Shown here one piece after another: positions 10,158 through 22,211 of a stretch of 64,000 nucleotides of DNA. This DNA is from Knufia peltigerae. Lineage: Eukaryota > Ascomycota > Eurotiomycetes > Chaetothyriales > Trichomeriaceae. The notes under the pieces are model-generated. The model was given only the letters and a program-made list of their open reading frames with translations, had not been told where the DNA came from and did no database searches. The first letter of the stretch is position 1. Each line of letters opens with the position of its first letter. The position numbers and the translations under genes are program-made. The stretch is from contig JAPDRN010000018.1 in assembly GCA_030247855.1 (NCBI GenBank), positions 1 through 64,000 on the forward strand. The letters run 5' to 3'.

Positions 10158-11777
10158 ATGTATACGGCAGAAGAAGAGACCAAAGAGACCAAAGTCCTAC
10201 CCCAAGACGCAGTCACCGCATCCTCCATCCATGGAAGCCATGACATCTACATCGATCCTGCTTTGGAACGTCGCACCATGGCAAAATACGACAAGTTCCT
10301 CCTTCCCCAGATGGCCATGCTGATCATCCTGGCTTATCTTGATCGTTCCAACATCGGTAAGCAGCCACCTCTCTACCCAATAAACTTGACCATCCACTAA
10401 CCGTATCAAAATACAAAGGAAATGCAAGAATCTTTGGATTCGAAGAAGGCATCGGGCTCAAGGGTATCGAGTTCAACAATATCTCGACTCTCTTCTACGT
10501 GACATATGTTGTTTTCGAGATTCCTTGGGTCATGTCCGTGAAGCGCTTTGGCGCCAACAAGACTCTTGCCGTCGCCATGGTTTGTTGGAGTGTTGTGACT
10601 CTGGGGACAGGTTTCATCAAGAACTACGCTCAAGCTCTCGTCATGCGGCTCCTTCTCGGTGCGTGTGAGGCTGGTTTGTTCCCTTGCTTGACGTTTTTCA
10701 TCTCGACTGTCTACACCCGAGGATCACAGGCCAAGCGTGTGGCGTCTCTCTACGGAGCAAGTGCACTGTCCGGTGCCTTTGGAGGTCTGATTGCGTACGG
10801 TATTCAGACCATGGGAGAAAGAAACGGCCTCGAGGCTTGGAGATGGCTATTTATCATCGAGGGAATCATTTCCTTTGTTCTGGGTGGGCTCTGTTGGCTC
10901 ACTTTGCCTTCTACAGCCGAAAAGGCTTGGTTTCTCAACGAAGAGGAGAAGGAGTTGATGATGGCTCGCAAACAACGTGATGCCATTTATAAAGGAGAAG
11001 ACAAGTTCTCGTGGTCTTACGTCAAGATGGCTCTAACCGATCCATTCATCTACATTGCAGCTGCAAGTCTCTTTTGCTCTTCGGTGCCGCTTTTCGGGTT
11101 CGGCACGTTTCTGCCAACAATCATCAAGGGTTTAGGGTGAGTGTTTCTGTCTTTTTCACAAGCAAGCGCTGACATACAGCAGATATACGTCTCTGCAAGC
11201 AAACTATCTGACAATTCCTGTCTACATCCTTGCATGCATTAGCCTTTTATTTGCATCGTGGATGTCAGACAAACTGAATCGAAGGGCAGTGGTCGCCGTC
11301 GTTGCAACCTGGTTTGTCCTCATCGGCTATATCATCGTTATAGCCAGTGAAAGCATCGGAGCTGGATACTTTGCCATGTTCCTCTGCGCTGCTGGTAGGT
11401 ACAGACTTAAATAATGTTCGGACTATTGCTTACAACATATCACAGGGATCTACCCTTACAATACGATGCTCCTGACCTGGGTGAGCAACAACCTCAAACC
11501 TGACTACAAGCGGTCGGTGGGCATTCCGCTGTTTGCTTCGCTGGCAAACATCTCCGGTCTTATTTCATCACAAATCTATCCTTCGAGCGATGGACCGAGG
11601 TATATAATGGGCAATGCTGTATCTCTGGGGATGGAGACCGCGGCCATGTTCGGTATCGTGGCAATTTACCTGCTTTTGCGCTACAGAAATAACCAGAAGG
11701 AGAAGTTGATCGCTGAGGGTGCGACTGAGAATGGCAAGCAAGGAGATCGGGCTTTGGACTTTAAATATATTCTCTAG
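10158..11777 (+). CDS. MFS transporter, allantoate permease / anion:cation symporter family
   Basis: Exons 10158-10356, 10419-11136, 11183-11394 and 11446-11777 give 486 aa. The N-terminus is hydrophilic; then LLPQMAMLIILAYLDRSNIGNARIFG (span 1 with the YLDRSNIGNA signature of Dal5-type permeases), YVVFEIPWVM, RLLLGACEAGLFPC and AWRWLFIIEGIISFVLG follow in the expected order. The PSTAEKAWFLNEEEK segment and WVSNNLKPDYKRSVGIPLF near the end are also typical. The family moves allantoate, ureidosuccinate, nicotinate, pantothenate or dipeptides with protons. Its divergent neighbour is an amidase and its downstream neighbour a Zn2Cys6 factor, which favours an organic-nitrogen substrate. The substrate itself is inference. 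Confidence 0.9.
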
Positions 11778-12214
11778 GTAGCCTACCCGTATGCTGCGTA
11801 ATGCATTACTGAGCATACTTGGCCCTTTTTGACTTGGTTCTGATCAGATAATCTCACAGACTGTGTTCATGAACATAAACCACTTCCACACATTTATCAA
11901 AAGTACACGTTCTAGCACGATGAGTCGCGGCCATATCCGAGGTACAGTTAGATACTCCGCAGTGGACTACCAATCGCTACTTTTGATAAGTACACCTGCT
12001 ACCCGACTTGGCTTGGACGTCCTTATCAACTACAACTGGGGACGTAAAGCTGTAGAGGAAGTCATCATGCATTGGCGATAGGCTAGTGACTCAGCCTTCT
12101 TAATCGATCCGAGATGCCGTAATCTGCTTCGATTCCCCTTCTCCTGGTGTATAGGTAGCTTAGTCCGCACATCTTGACGATCTAGGATTATCCGATCTCT
12201 TCAAGCCCGATATA
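11778..12214. other. Intergenic region
   Basis: 3' flank of the permease gene and 5' flank of the following zinc-cluster gene. Nothing gene-like is seen. Confidence 0.6.
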
Positions 12215-14510
12215 ATGCAGGACGATAGCATGACCCCTCGCAAGCGTCAGAGGATCTCCAAAAGAACGGCGTGCGACAGATGTCAGAGGCGGAAGCAGGC
12301 ATGTGACTCTGCCTCGCCCTCTTGCAGCAACTGCTGGAAAGCTGGTGTCGAGTGCCTCAAGACATTCCCTCATTCTGGCTCCCCTACTACCACCAGCAGT
12401 GACAAGGCTGGCATCCATTCCATTTCCACATTACATGAAGCGCTTAGCCCTAACACCCTGAAGACACAAACCCCGACGAGACCACAGGATAGCGGCGATC
12501 AAGCACAGTCACATATCGCCGATGTGGTCGGGTTTTTGAGTCTAGGTGGCGGACAGAGTTATGTCGGGTCCTCATCCGGCTATGCGCTGGCCGTGGACCT
12601 TGACTCAGTTGTGCAAGCTACTGTCTGGAACAAGATCCGACCTTGTAGCCTAGCGGAGAGCTTCCACAACATCACCCCGGCGGACTTGGAGCGTGATGGA
12701 GCTGGCCCCCCGGACCCGGATATGGGGAATCGTATCCTCGATGCATATCTGAACAGGTGAGTATTCATCTATTGCGAAATTGATGTATCACAAGTACGAA
12801 CTGACGCAACCCTTCTCCTACGTTCAGGATCCATCCTCTGTACCCTTTCCTCGACAGGGTTAGCCTACGAAGACACCACTCGATCAGGTTCGACGCTCCT
12901 TCGGATTCTGTCGATGACAAATTCTGGACGTTCAAGCTATACATGGTGTACGCCATTGGAGCACAATTGCTCAAAATGACAGAGGCGTACGAGTATACTT
13001 CTCCTGAGGTACGTCGACAACGAAAACATTCATTTGAGTGAAGTAGATGTCTGACTTCTTGCGATGTAGAAATTCTTCATCACTGCCTTTCGACATGTGT
13101 CAGCGGCGCGGGAACATTCAACCAAGAATGTGGAAGCGATGGCTTTATTGGTTATATACCACCTTCGCTCACCTTCCAACTCTGGGATCTGGTCTTTGAT
13201 CGGAATGGCAATGAGAACTTGTGTAAGCAATTATGTTTTCCTTGGTCACGGCGAAGTAAGTCACTAACTCCAAAACAAAAAAAGATTGAGCTTGGCCTTC
13301 ACCGCGAAGCATTCTACACAGATGGAGACATATTTCAGCAGGAACTGAATAGAAGGCTGTTTTGGACAGTCTATTCATTGGAGAGACACATTTCCATATC
13401 TTTCGGCCGACCCTTTAGCATCAATGATCGAGTAATTGACGCTCGGGTAAGTAGCCACGCCTCGCCTGGCCTTGTTTCCTTATGTATGAATGGTAATACA
13501 ATGAACTAATGATAGTCATTCAAGCTACCACTCAACATCAACGACGATATCCGAGACCCAATATTGATAGCTCAAGCCAAAAATCAACCAGACGCATCGC
13601 ATACCACGTCCTTGACAATGGGCCTTCACATGTTCCAACTGAAACAACTCGACTCCAAGATCCATCACAAGATCTACCGCGCAGATCGCAATCGAGCCGA
13701 TCTCGTGCATAAAATTGAACCATTGCTACAACTTCTCCGTGATTGGAAAGAGCGTCTGCCCCGGTTGTCACCAGTAGAGACCGATTATCCGATGATTCAA
13801 TACCACAAGGCCGTTCGCTTATTGCTTCAACCGTTCTTGTCCATCATCCCTCCCAACGACCCTCGGACGTCACTTTGCTTGGAAGCATCAGGCCAAATAT
13901 GTCAGATCTTCAAGCGTCTACATTCCAACCATCTATATGGGCATTCCTTCATTGCCTTACATTCGATCTTTATTGCCGGATTGACCATGTGGTAAGTTCC
14001 CAACGAGTCCCTTTTGACGCATGATTTCCAGGCCGGGGAGAACACACTTGACTGACTGTGCGCGTGAAAAGCTATTGTCTGTGGATATCACCGGGACTAT
14101 GGAGCTTACAGACGGCCAACGACCTTCGTGCTTGTTCGTCCGTACTCTGCATAATAGCAGAGAGAGCACCCAGTGCTCGCGGATACAGAAATGCCATGGA
14201 CGAATTGATGAACGCCACCATGGACCGTATTGCCGGCACCGTACAAGCGGGAGCAGGAAGCAGCCAGGATGAGCTTCTCACGGGACACTCGAATGTTCCT
14301 GCCATGCCCTTGGCACCTATTCAAATAAGTCCGAATACTCTTTCGTCGTTCTGTGAAGGTGGCGACGCTGCACTGCAGATGTTGAGCCAGATGACCAACG
14401 CAGAGGAAGACATAACGCGACAGTTCTGGCCGTACGGTGGCTCGCTGGGTGGTTATGGAGAATTCGAGCAACTCAACAATCCGACTCCCCAGGACTATTG
14501 GTGGCCGTGA
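12215..14510 (+). CDS. Zn2Cys6 fungal transcription factor
   Basis: Exons 12215-12756, 12828-13008, 13070-13222, 13285-13446, 13525-13991 and 14072-14510 give 647 aa with correct phase throughout. The zinc cluster has Cys20, 23, 30, 37, 40 and 47 (C-X2-C-X6-C-X6-C-X2-C-X6-C), preceded by a basic stretch (PRKRQRISKR). The central domain has the classic fungal-specific pattern: IHPLYPFLDR, AREHSTKNVEAMALLVIYHLRSPS, GMAMRTCIELGLHREAF, NRRLFWTVYSLERHISISFGRPFSI and LPLNINDDIRD. The acceptor before LPLNIN is chosen at 13524; an acceptor nine bases earlier would add three residues. The C-terminus is acidic and ends PTPQDYWWP. It follows the amidase and permease genes in the permease orientation, so local control of organic-nitrogen use is possible, but no direct evidence links them. 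Confidence 0.9.
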
Positions 14511-15593
14511 GATAGAAGACGGTCTCGAATACCCCACCTGATTAATCCAGGGCATGATACGGTGCGTGCGGGTCTTATTGAATCTTCGATGAACCTTCCA
14601 GTAAGCAAAAACTCTTGGAAACTCGGGAGGTTGTGCTCAGACTTGTTGTAGTATACCTGAACGGGAGATTTTCGACACGCATCCAAAATCATGCAAGAGA
14701 TAACCCAAGCACTACAGAATCCACCCCGATCTTATTATATCGGGTCCACCGGGTTTTCAGTATCCATTGATCATATGGTATAGCTGATACTCGGTCCTCT
14801 GTAGCGATAGGTGTATGGGCGTTGTCTCGTGCCTTTGGAACCCCCTTCGGAGTGAAAGTGGATACAGAAGTGACCACGCCGACACCCACCCCGATCGATA
14901 TCTGATAAGGCCGCCGTCCGACCCATGGAAATTTCTTTGACCTTAACGCCTCCATCACTATCTTGATGACACGTGCAAATCCTTGCGCGATAACAAGGAC
15001 TGTCAAAATTCAGGAAGAAGGTCAATCTCCGACACGTACGTGGTGGTTATTCCGATCCCAGATATATCACGGTTCCTGGCTTTACAGAACCCGACCAATA
15101 AGGTGTCTTCTTCATGGTTCGATTGTTAGAGTACCCACAGAACTACCATATCATGGAGTGTACAGGTACCTCAAATGAAAAGAGGCAAAGAACAAGTTTG
15201 GTTTTACCCATTGGTGTGCAGAATGGATTCTCGGACATCCACCGTCGGGTCCTGATTTAGGGGGTAATCGGTACACCCTACGTTCCTAGCCTTACGTTCC
15301 TTGCTCTCCACGCTCACATTTATCTTCAAAGATGCTCACCTCGGCGACCTCAGAACAAGTACCGGAGAGGAAGTTGAACGTTGATAGAGTCATGGTTGTC
15401 ACAGAAGAAATCTGAGCTATCTTTCCTTCTATCCTTTGGACCTTGTTTTTTCTCTTTGTTTCTTTATACCTCTGGCGTTGACCGAACAGGGTCCCAGCAG
15501 TGCTGAATTGTCGATTCTGGCACGGTGTGCACGAGTCAACGACCAGCTCCTGGGTTGATGGAAAATCGAAGTCAATCAAAGCTTCATTTCAAC
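14511..15593. other. Intergenic region upstream of DHA2 transporter
   Basis: About 1.1 kb without a supported gene. Open frames on either strand are short and overlap each other. The last 200 bp are likely promoter and leader of the transporter starting at 15594. Confidence 0.6.
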
Positions 15594-17592
15594 ATGGCTC
15601 GACCCGACGACATCCAAGTCACGGTCGAAGACGATGACCACGCCAACATCCTACCGAAACGACAAGTCCTGATCATCATCACCAGTCTGGCCATCTCTTT
15701 ACTGATCAGCTACATCGACCAGAACAGCATCACCGTCATTCTACCCAAGATAGGAAGAGACCTCTCCAGCATCGACACGATTCAATGGGCAGGCACGTCA
15801 TCTTTGATCGCCAACACGGTATTCCAAGTCTTCTACGGTCGGGTTTCCGATATTTTCGGGAGGAATGTTGTACTATTCGCCTCGTTGGCCTCGTTGGCCA
15901 TAGGAGATCTCGCGTGCGGACTGGCGAGCACGGGACCACAACTCTACGTCTTCAGAGCCATTGCAGGAGTCGGGAATGGAGGCATCAATGCCCTTGCCAT
16001 GATCATCATCTCTGACATTGTCACCTTGGAGGATCGAGGAAAGTGCGTATTCTACTAGTCTTGTGTCTTTTCTGGCCCCACTTTGATCCAACTCGAAACA
16101 TCCCTCTTACTGAAAGAACAATTTTTGTTCCTGTTTGGCTGAATGTTCTTAAACACCTGACTGACTTCCACATCCTCTCCCACCTATAGGTACCAAGGTA
16201 TTATCGGATGCTGTGTCGGAGTAGGAAGTACCATCGGACCATTTTTCGCAGCCGGCTTCGTCGAGACGGCTTCGTGGCGTTCATTCTTCTTCGTCCTGGC
16301 TGGACTCGCTCTCGTCAGCAGTGGACTGGTATATTTTGTCTTGCCCTCCAAAAAACTCAAGGACGACACCGTGACGAAACTGAAAAAGATCGACCTTCTA
16401 GGTGGCCTACTCAGTTCCGCCATGGTCGTTTTTCTCTTGATACCCATATCAGACGGCGGCACACGGTTCCCCTGGTCGAGTCCGACGGTCATTTGTTTGC
16501 TCATGTTTGGAGTGATCTGTGCCGCTTGTTTCATTTTTGTTGAATACAAAGTCTCGGCTTTGCCCATGATACCACGTATGTATCTACATCTCTTCCCACT
16601 CACTCATCCACACTCCTATCTCATCACACCTCCCTTACGGACCTATGTCATCAAAAACATCACACAAGTTGACGAACCTTCTCTTCTGAGGTACTTCATT
16701 TAGCTCATCTGTTCAGATCCCTCGCCGTCAGCGTTGTCTTGTCCCAAAACTTTCTGTTCGGTTTTGTCTACTACGCCAGCTTCTACTACCTACCCATGTA
16801 CTACCAAAACGTACGACGGTGGTCGGAACTCGAGTCGGCCGCTCTCCTCGTACCCATCGTCATCGGTCAAAGCGTCACGTCGGTCCTGTCTGGACAATAC
16901 ATTTCCCGCAGGAAACGCTACGGCGAGGTGTTATGGTTCGGATACACCTTGTGGACCCTCGCAGCCGGGTTACGTTGTGCCTTTTTCGGCCGACACACTT
17001 CACCCGTGGTCATAGTATTCATCTTGTTGATCGAAGGAGCAGGTATAGGGTGTACTTTTCAGCCTAGTGAGTCTGTCCTTGGGTCTCGAGATGAATTACG
17101 ACTGGATACCACGAGTTCCAATTTGTCACTTCACAGGTGTACATGCGTATACTCTACGCACTGACTGACTGATTCTCTTCCATCGCAGCTCTCATAGCAG
17201 CCCACGCTCACGGTGACCCGGCCGACCGCGCCATCATAATAGGTATACGCAACTTTGCCCGTCTCCTGGGTGGTGCCACCGGTCTCGCCAGTTCGGCGGC
17301 CATTTATTCCAACACTTACCGTCGATATTCGCGACTTTTGTCCAGCGCTACAACGACCACCACGGGACCCGCTGTCGACATCTCCTCATCCATGTACGTC
17401 GTCCCGGACCTTTCCCTCTTCACCGACGAACAGGTCAAAATCCTCCTCTCCGCGTACATGGAAGCTTCCAGAGCCGTCTTCACATCTTGGGTTCCCTTCA
17501 TAGGTGTCTGTCTACTCAGCACCGTCGTGATTCGGGATCGAGGCCTATCGAAACCTTCTCCGCCTGCAGATGACCATGTCCACCCACCGTGA
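15594..17592 (+). CDS. MFS multidrug-type exporter, DHA2 family (14 spans)
   Basis: Exons 15594-16042, 16190-16579, 16717-17066 and 17189-17592 give 530 aa in frame. The ATG at 15594 (MARPDDIQ) is preferred; an upstream in-frame ATG at 15558 is also possible. Features: ISYIDQNSITVILPKIGRDL in span 1, WAGTSSLIANTVFQVFYGRVSDIFGRNVVLF (the motif A loop G-R-x-S-D-x-F-G-R), FRAIAGVGNGGINALAMIIISDIV in span 4, and GSTIGPFFAAGFVETASWRSFF (motif C-like, antiporter signature) after the first intron. RRWSELESAALLVPIVIGQ and a large extracellular loop before the last span fit DHA2 exporters of fungal toxic-compound efflux. The 16579/16717 junction uses the second of two overlapping GTAT donors because only that keeps frame. 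Substrate unknown. Confidence 0.88.
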
Positions 17593-18046
17593 GCGTTAGT
17601 GGCGACATCAACAGCAACAGTTGACTAGAAAGATTTATGACAACTGCAATAGTTCAACGGCAATAGCAATGGTGATGTATCATGAATACATCTATGTAAT
17701 AATACAATGTCAGGGCCATGACGGACGAGCATATTAAAAATCCTAGATGAAATATAAACTCTACAACCAGAAGATTTCCCAGAGCTTTACAAAGACTTTA
17801 TTGTGAGACTGAACACTTTGCTGAACATATATTAGGATTCTAGATGAGAGATTACGAGCTCTGTTTCAAAACACTTTTCATTGACATTGTCTGTATTCTT
17901 ATCGGGGTAGTGATGGCAGCCCCTTTTTCTTGTCTGCTGTTTATAGTCTCACATCTCATTACACAATGTCTTGCTCGTCTGTTCTCAACGAAATTGTGGC
18001 TGTCCTCGTACATGTAATGTAAAGCGAGTTACTTTGATAACCGCAG
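17593..18046. other. Convergent 3' flanks
   Basis: AT-rich 3' flank of the DHA2 gene (plus) and of the ethanolamine kinase gene (minus). No gene seen. Confidence 0.6.
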
Positions 18047-19369
18047 TCAAGGCTCCTGCCACCTCTTCTCACGAAGAGGCATCTCTCCATTCTTCTCAGT
18101 ACGACCACCACTCTCTTCTGCCCTCCAAGCAAAATATTCGCCAAGTCGGACCTCGGCGTACGAGGCATAATCAAAATCAATTTGCGAGATTGTAGCCTGG
18201 ATTAAGGCCCATACACCCCAGTAGAAACCAGGCATACCACGGTATCTATCGACCTCGGCACACAAAAATTCAAGCATGTTTTCTGACACAGGATTGTCGC
18301 TGTGGGCTTTGAACGAGTCGAGATAGTCTTGCAGGAACTGGCGTCGAACGGACTTGGTAGGCAGCATGTTATAATCACAATCATAACCACCCCATTCGGC
18401 GAAATGGTTGGCAATGTCGAAGGCCGCCGGGCATGGTACTGCATATTCATAGTCGATGAAGAACACCTCGAGTTTGTCGCCTGCGTCACTATTGGGGGCC
18501 TTGGGCAGCATGATAACGTTGGCACTCAACAGATCACAATGACCAAAGACGAGTCCACTCGACCCCGGGCCTTGGTCATTTTGCAGATCGTTAAATGATC
18601 GATCCAGTTCATGCTGGAGGAGCTCTTTGCGGGCCTTGTGCTTTGGGGAATCGTGTGGCAGAGCGTGAATCCATTTTTGCATGACTGACCAAATGTTTGG
18701 GGCAGGCAATTGCGAAGCAGGATTGCAAAGAGCTTGTGTATGCTCGGTAGGAATGCCATTCTCCTTTTGACTTTGACCATTGATATCATGTGGAGCGTTC
18801 TTCACCTTACTGACGGGCAACTGTGCATGCCACCGGCCCAACCTCCCAGCGACTGCGCGCCATATGGGCTCCCGGATGAGATCTTGGGGAGTACACACTT
18901 GGCCAGGGATGTATCTGTAGAGCAGGCCATTCCTAAACCTTGCTAGCAAAGGCGGCGCCAATCCACGGTCGGCACACAAAGCATGTGTGCTTGCTTCTCG
19001 GTCTCGGTCGATGAGGATCTCGGTGTTGTTACCGTAGGCACGCAGGAGGATGGAGTCCTGATCTAGCTGGCTTTGAGAGTAGCCAGGGACATGTTTGGTC
19101 AGTTTGAGAAGCTGTAACGCAGAGTCAGTTTGAGCACGTGTCCCCGCAAAAGCTGTAGAGAGGCATACCGTGTTGGTGATACCTTCAGTGAATTTGGTGA
19201 TTTCGATCTTGCCTGGTCCTTCTCGCCATTTTGGCTGGATTCTGTAGGCTAAAGAGAGTGCAGACTGATCGAGATCTTTACTGTCAAAGGTGAGATCGAG
19301 GTACCGAAGCTGGGACGAAGCAGAGTGTTCATGTCCATTTGCAGGACGAGCATCAAGGTGTTCTCCCAT
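18047..19369 (-). CDS. Ethanolamine kinase (choline/ethanolamine kinase family)
   Basis: Exons 19369-19169 and 19111-18047 give 421 aa. The enzyme phosphorylates ethanolamine with ATP, the first step of the CDP-ethanolamine (Kennedy) route to phosphatidylethanolamine, in the cytosol. Visible motifs: FTEGITNT followed by LLKL (nucleotide-binding N-lobe), YGNNTEILIDRDREA, LLYRYIPGQ, the Brenner catalytic loop HCDLLSANV (His258, Asp260, Asn265) and FIDYEYAVPCPAAFDIANHFAEW (Asp287, the metal-binding DYEYA motif). The long open frame upstream to 19414 would add 15 residues; Met at 19369 suits the family better. The 57-bp intron (19112-19168, GTATGC...TTACAG) is a multiple of three without a stop, so an unspliced reading adds 19 residues between GITNT and LLKL. 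DYEYA and the ethanolamine-type context favour ethanolamine over choline, not absolutely. Confidence 0.88.
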   Translation of the reverse strand: MGEHLDARPANGHEHSASSQLRYLDLTFDSKDLDQSALSLAYRIQPKWREGPGKIEITKFTEGITNTVCLSTAFAGTRAQTDSALQLLKLTKHVPGYSQSQLDQDSILLRAYGNNTEILIDRDREASTHALCADRGLAPPLLARFRNGLLYRYIPGQVCTPQDLIREPIWRAVAGRLGRWHAQLPVSKVKNAPHDINGQSQKENGIPTEHTQALCNPASQLPAPNIWSVMQKWIHALPHDSPKHKARKELLQHELDRSFNDLQNDQGPGSSGLVFGHCDLLSANVIMLPKAPNSDAGDKLEVFFIDYEYAVPCPAAFDIANHFAEWGGYDCDYNMLPTKSVRRQFLQDYLDSFKAHSDNPVSENMLEFLCAEVDRYRGMPGFYWGVWALIQATISQIDFDYASYAEVRLGEYFAWRAEESGGRTEKNGEMPLREKRWQEP

Positions 19370-20103
19370 GGCACACCATTGGCAGAAGACAAAAGAATGG
19401 TGGACAAAGTGCAAGGTAGATGATGAGATACTTGATGGTCGATTGTACTCAACAGAAACAAGATTGAAGACGTCTTTCAGCTGGGAATTGCCAGACAGAG
19501 AGCGGGTTAAAAGAGCGGGAATGCAACAAACAGTTGGTAAATCACATGTGTGAAGTTGGAGAAAACGCGGCAGATCGGATGGGGATGCAAAGTCGAAGCC
19601 ACGTCAAGGGGGGAGCCATTGTTGGCCTTGGCAAAGGGGGAGGGTCTTGCTATGGTGAAGGCTGAATGGCCAGGCTGGTGCCTCGTAGGAACTGCTAAAG
19701 GGCTCCAAGGGGCTGCAAGGTGGCCATTTAGGGGAGCTGGTAGAGGGCTCCAGGCACTATTGATTGGGCATTCTCGGTGCCTGGAGAGGGTGGTTTCGGG
19801 AGGCACGGTAACCCTCCGCAATTTTCATTGACTGGGTACTATACCTACAGCCAACCATCTCCCACCAGGATCCTACAATTTCCATATTTTTGCACATGAC
19901 AACAAAAAACCCAAGACTTCAAGCAAGATGGTGTCATTCACCCGCATTAGATCGGCCTTGGACAGGTGAAGAACGGGAACCTCAACTGACACTACCAAAC
20001 GTGGGAGGGTAAATAAATAGCCATTCTTGAAGAACCATCCGTTCGTAAACTACACCATCGTATCCCACGTATTATGAGACTGTCGTGAGCTAGAAGCCAG
20101 CTA
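19370..20103. other. Promoter region of the ethanolamine kinase gene
   Basis: About 730 bp between the kinase start (minus strand) and the 3' end of the Puf6 gene. It contains G-rich tracts on the plus strand (around 19600-19760). No gene is supported. Confidence 0.55.
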
Positions 20104-22211
20104 CTACCTCGACTTCCTGTCTTTCTTCGTCTTGCCCTTGCTGTTGGAGTCTTTGGTACTATTGTCCCCTTTGTTTCCAACTCCGAGCTTTTCGGAAATG
20201 ATCTTTGCACCCTGGTTCTCCTTATCCAACGAAGAAGCATGCATCTTCAACACACCAAGTAGTTCGTCTTTGTGACTGAAGTCCTCGGCTTCCAGCATCG
20301 CCAGTACAACAAATGAATTCGGCCCGTTGGCCCAATTAATCAATGCTTCAGCTCCCGAGCTGGCATTGATCTTGCTGAACAACAAGTCGCCAAATTTGAG
20401 GGGCGGGTCAACTGGGACCACCTTGTTCGAGGCTTTATCGAACCGTCCACCTTGAACCAGCGACTTCAACATACGTCCAACTGCTGGCATCGTGATGATC
20501 TCTTTGTTCTCTTCTGATGCCTCATCACCAGACGCAAAATCAGCGACAGCGTCGAGAGCGGCTTGTTTGTCACCAACTGCTCCGAACAACACCTCCGTGA
20601 CAAATTGGCATCCCAGCATTGATTGGGCGAGGAATGCGCCCCGCGAGGCTATCAAATCCAGTAAAGGCTGAGATATAGCTTTGAGCAATTCCACTCGTCT
20701 TGTCTCGGGATCTTTCTTCGAAGTGCCAGTTCGGAGCTCCCTGACTTCAGTGATAATGCTCTCGGTGTCTGTACCTTTTGGGATTAACCATTTCGGCGGC
20801 TCCGGCGACATCAAGTACAGAAGTGGTATCCGCGCATTGAGGTGCTCAATTTGGGACATGAGCTCCTGTTCTCGTGCGTCACGATCGAGATCCTTAACCA
20901 GTATCTCCAGGAAGATCGCTTTGGCCGTCATCACCGTATCGTCGATGACCTCATATGCAGTGAGCAGGATTGTATGTCCGTAAACATCACCTGCAAGCAG
21001 CTTCATATGCGTCTTGAAGAACTTGAGTATTGTCCTTCGATCTTTCGAGTTACCATACGCAAGCGCTAAGCAGACGAGCCTCGACCCAGATCGTGTGAAC
21101 GCAAGGTTCTTGTAGCAATCGCCCTCTTCATCGTCTCGCAACATCTCAAGGAATTCCGTCTGTTCAGGGCTTCCGGGTTTGACGTTTAGGAAATATTGCA
21201 GCAATGCATCATGTAGTATTGTAAAGCCTGTCGTCTTCTTCTGCACAAGCTGATTCGTCATCTCCTTGAGGTGTTGCATAATTGGTCCTCGTTTCTCCGG
21301 GTGTACTTTCAAGATTTCACTCAAATCGGCAGTGACTTCCTCCCCATCTTGTTGGGTGGTATTGTTCTTTGAGAAGACGACGAATTCTGCCCCGTACCAT
21401 TCCCTCAAGAGAATTGACCTTTGGGATTTCGTTGCAATCGTCCGGTAGATGTCGTCGAGAATCCAACTCGCTTCGGGATGTCGAACAAGCCTCTTGACGT
21501 GCCCGTAAAATTCGGTTACGACAGCATCGCGACTCTCCTCGTCGCCCACAACCATTTTGGCAATGAGAAACTTTGCGTACTTGCTCTCCGCAAGTTCGCG
21601 GTAGTGTCCTTTCAGCTCTTGCGTAATTTGCCTGCGCTGTGCGGGTGTTGCGTATTTTAGTGCGCATTGTATAACGCGCACGGCGTCGTGTTTGAAAACG
21701 AAATCCTTGACTCGACCAGATATGATATCGAAGAGCTCCTTGACTAGTTGCTCCCGCTCTGTCTTAGGAACATGAGATTTGCGGCGAAGTCTTTCCCAAA
21801 TCTTTTTACTGCGAGCAATAGAGTCGGCGTTCGGTTTGGCCGCTTTGCGGTCTTGGGCGAGGGCCTTTTGTTTGGCATGGGCTTCCCGCGACGAAGTTCC
21901 TGCAGCGGTACTTGTTAGCATGATGCCGCATGATCTATCACGGGAAAGAAGAGGAGGAAAACGTAGTCAGACTTACCATTCAAGAAGGTTTCTTGGTTCC
22001 TTGTGTCTGTTCGTCCCTCACGGGCGTCCGAGTCGTGTCTCTTGATGTGCTTATTCTTGTTCGATCCATCTTGCTGAGGCTCTTCGTCGAACGCTGCGAG
22101 GTCTTCAGAATCGTCTGCAGATTTGGCCTTGTTTGGGAAATCTTTAATAGGCTTCAACTTTTTGGACGACTTCGAATCCACAGATTCACTTGCTCTTTTG
22201 GTCCCAGCCAT
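20104..22211 (-). CDS. PUF6: Pumilio-family ribosome-biogenesis protein Puf6 (PUM3 type)
   Basis: Exons 22211-21977 and 21899-20104 give 676 aa. The first exon is lysine- and acid-rich (MAGTKRASESVDSKSSKKLK onward) and acts as a nuclear/nucleolar tail. The second exon holds Puf-like helical repeats from about residue 130, e.g. VKDFVFKHDAVRVIQCALKYA, YAKFLIAKMVVGDEE, HPEASWILDDIYR, KTTGFTILHDALLQYFLN, FTRSGSRLVCLALAYGNSKDR and DVYGHTILLTAYEVIDDT, then the CPL-type C-terminal region (LLDLIASRGAFLAQSMLGCQFVTEVL). It ends with a basic tail. Family members bind RNA without sequence preference, work in 60S ribosome assembly and, in yeast, in ASH1 mRNA repression. The donor G|GTAAGT and acceptor CTGCAG|GA keep frame. 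Earlier in-frame Met codons (22325) exist, but 22211 gives the family-like start. Confidence 0.92.

Noticed and set aside
18047..19414. Ethanolamine kinase read as one uninterrupted exon
   Set aside because: The 19-residue insert breaks a conserved lobe and is bounded by a good donor, branch site and acceptor; the spliced form fits the family.
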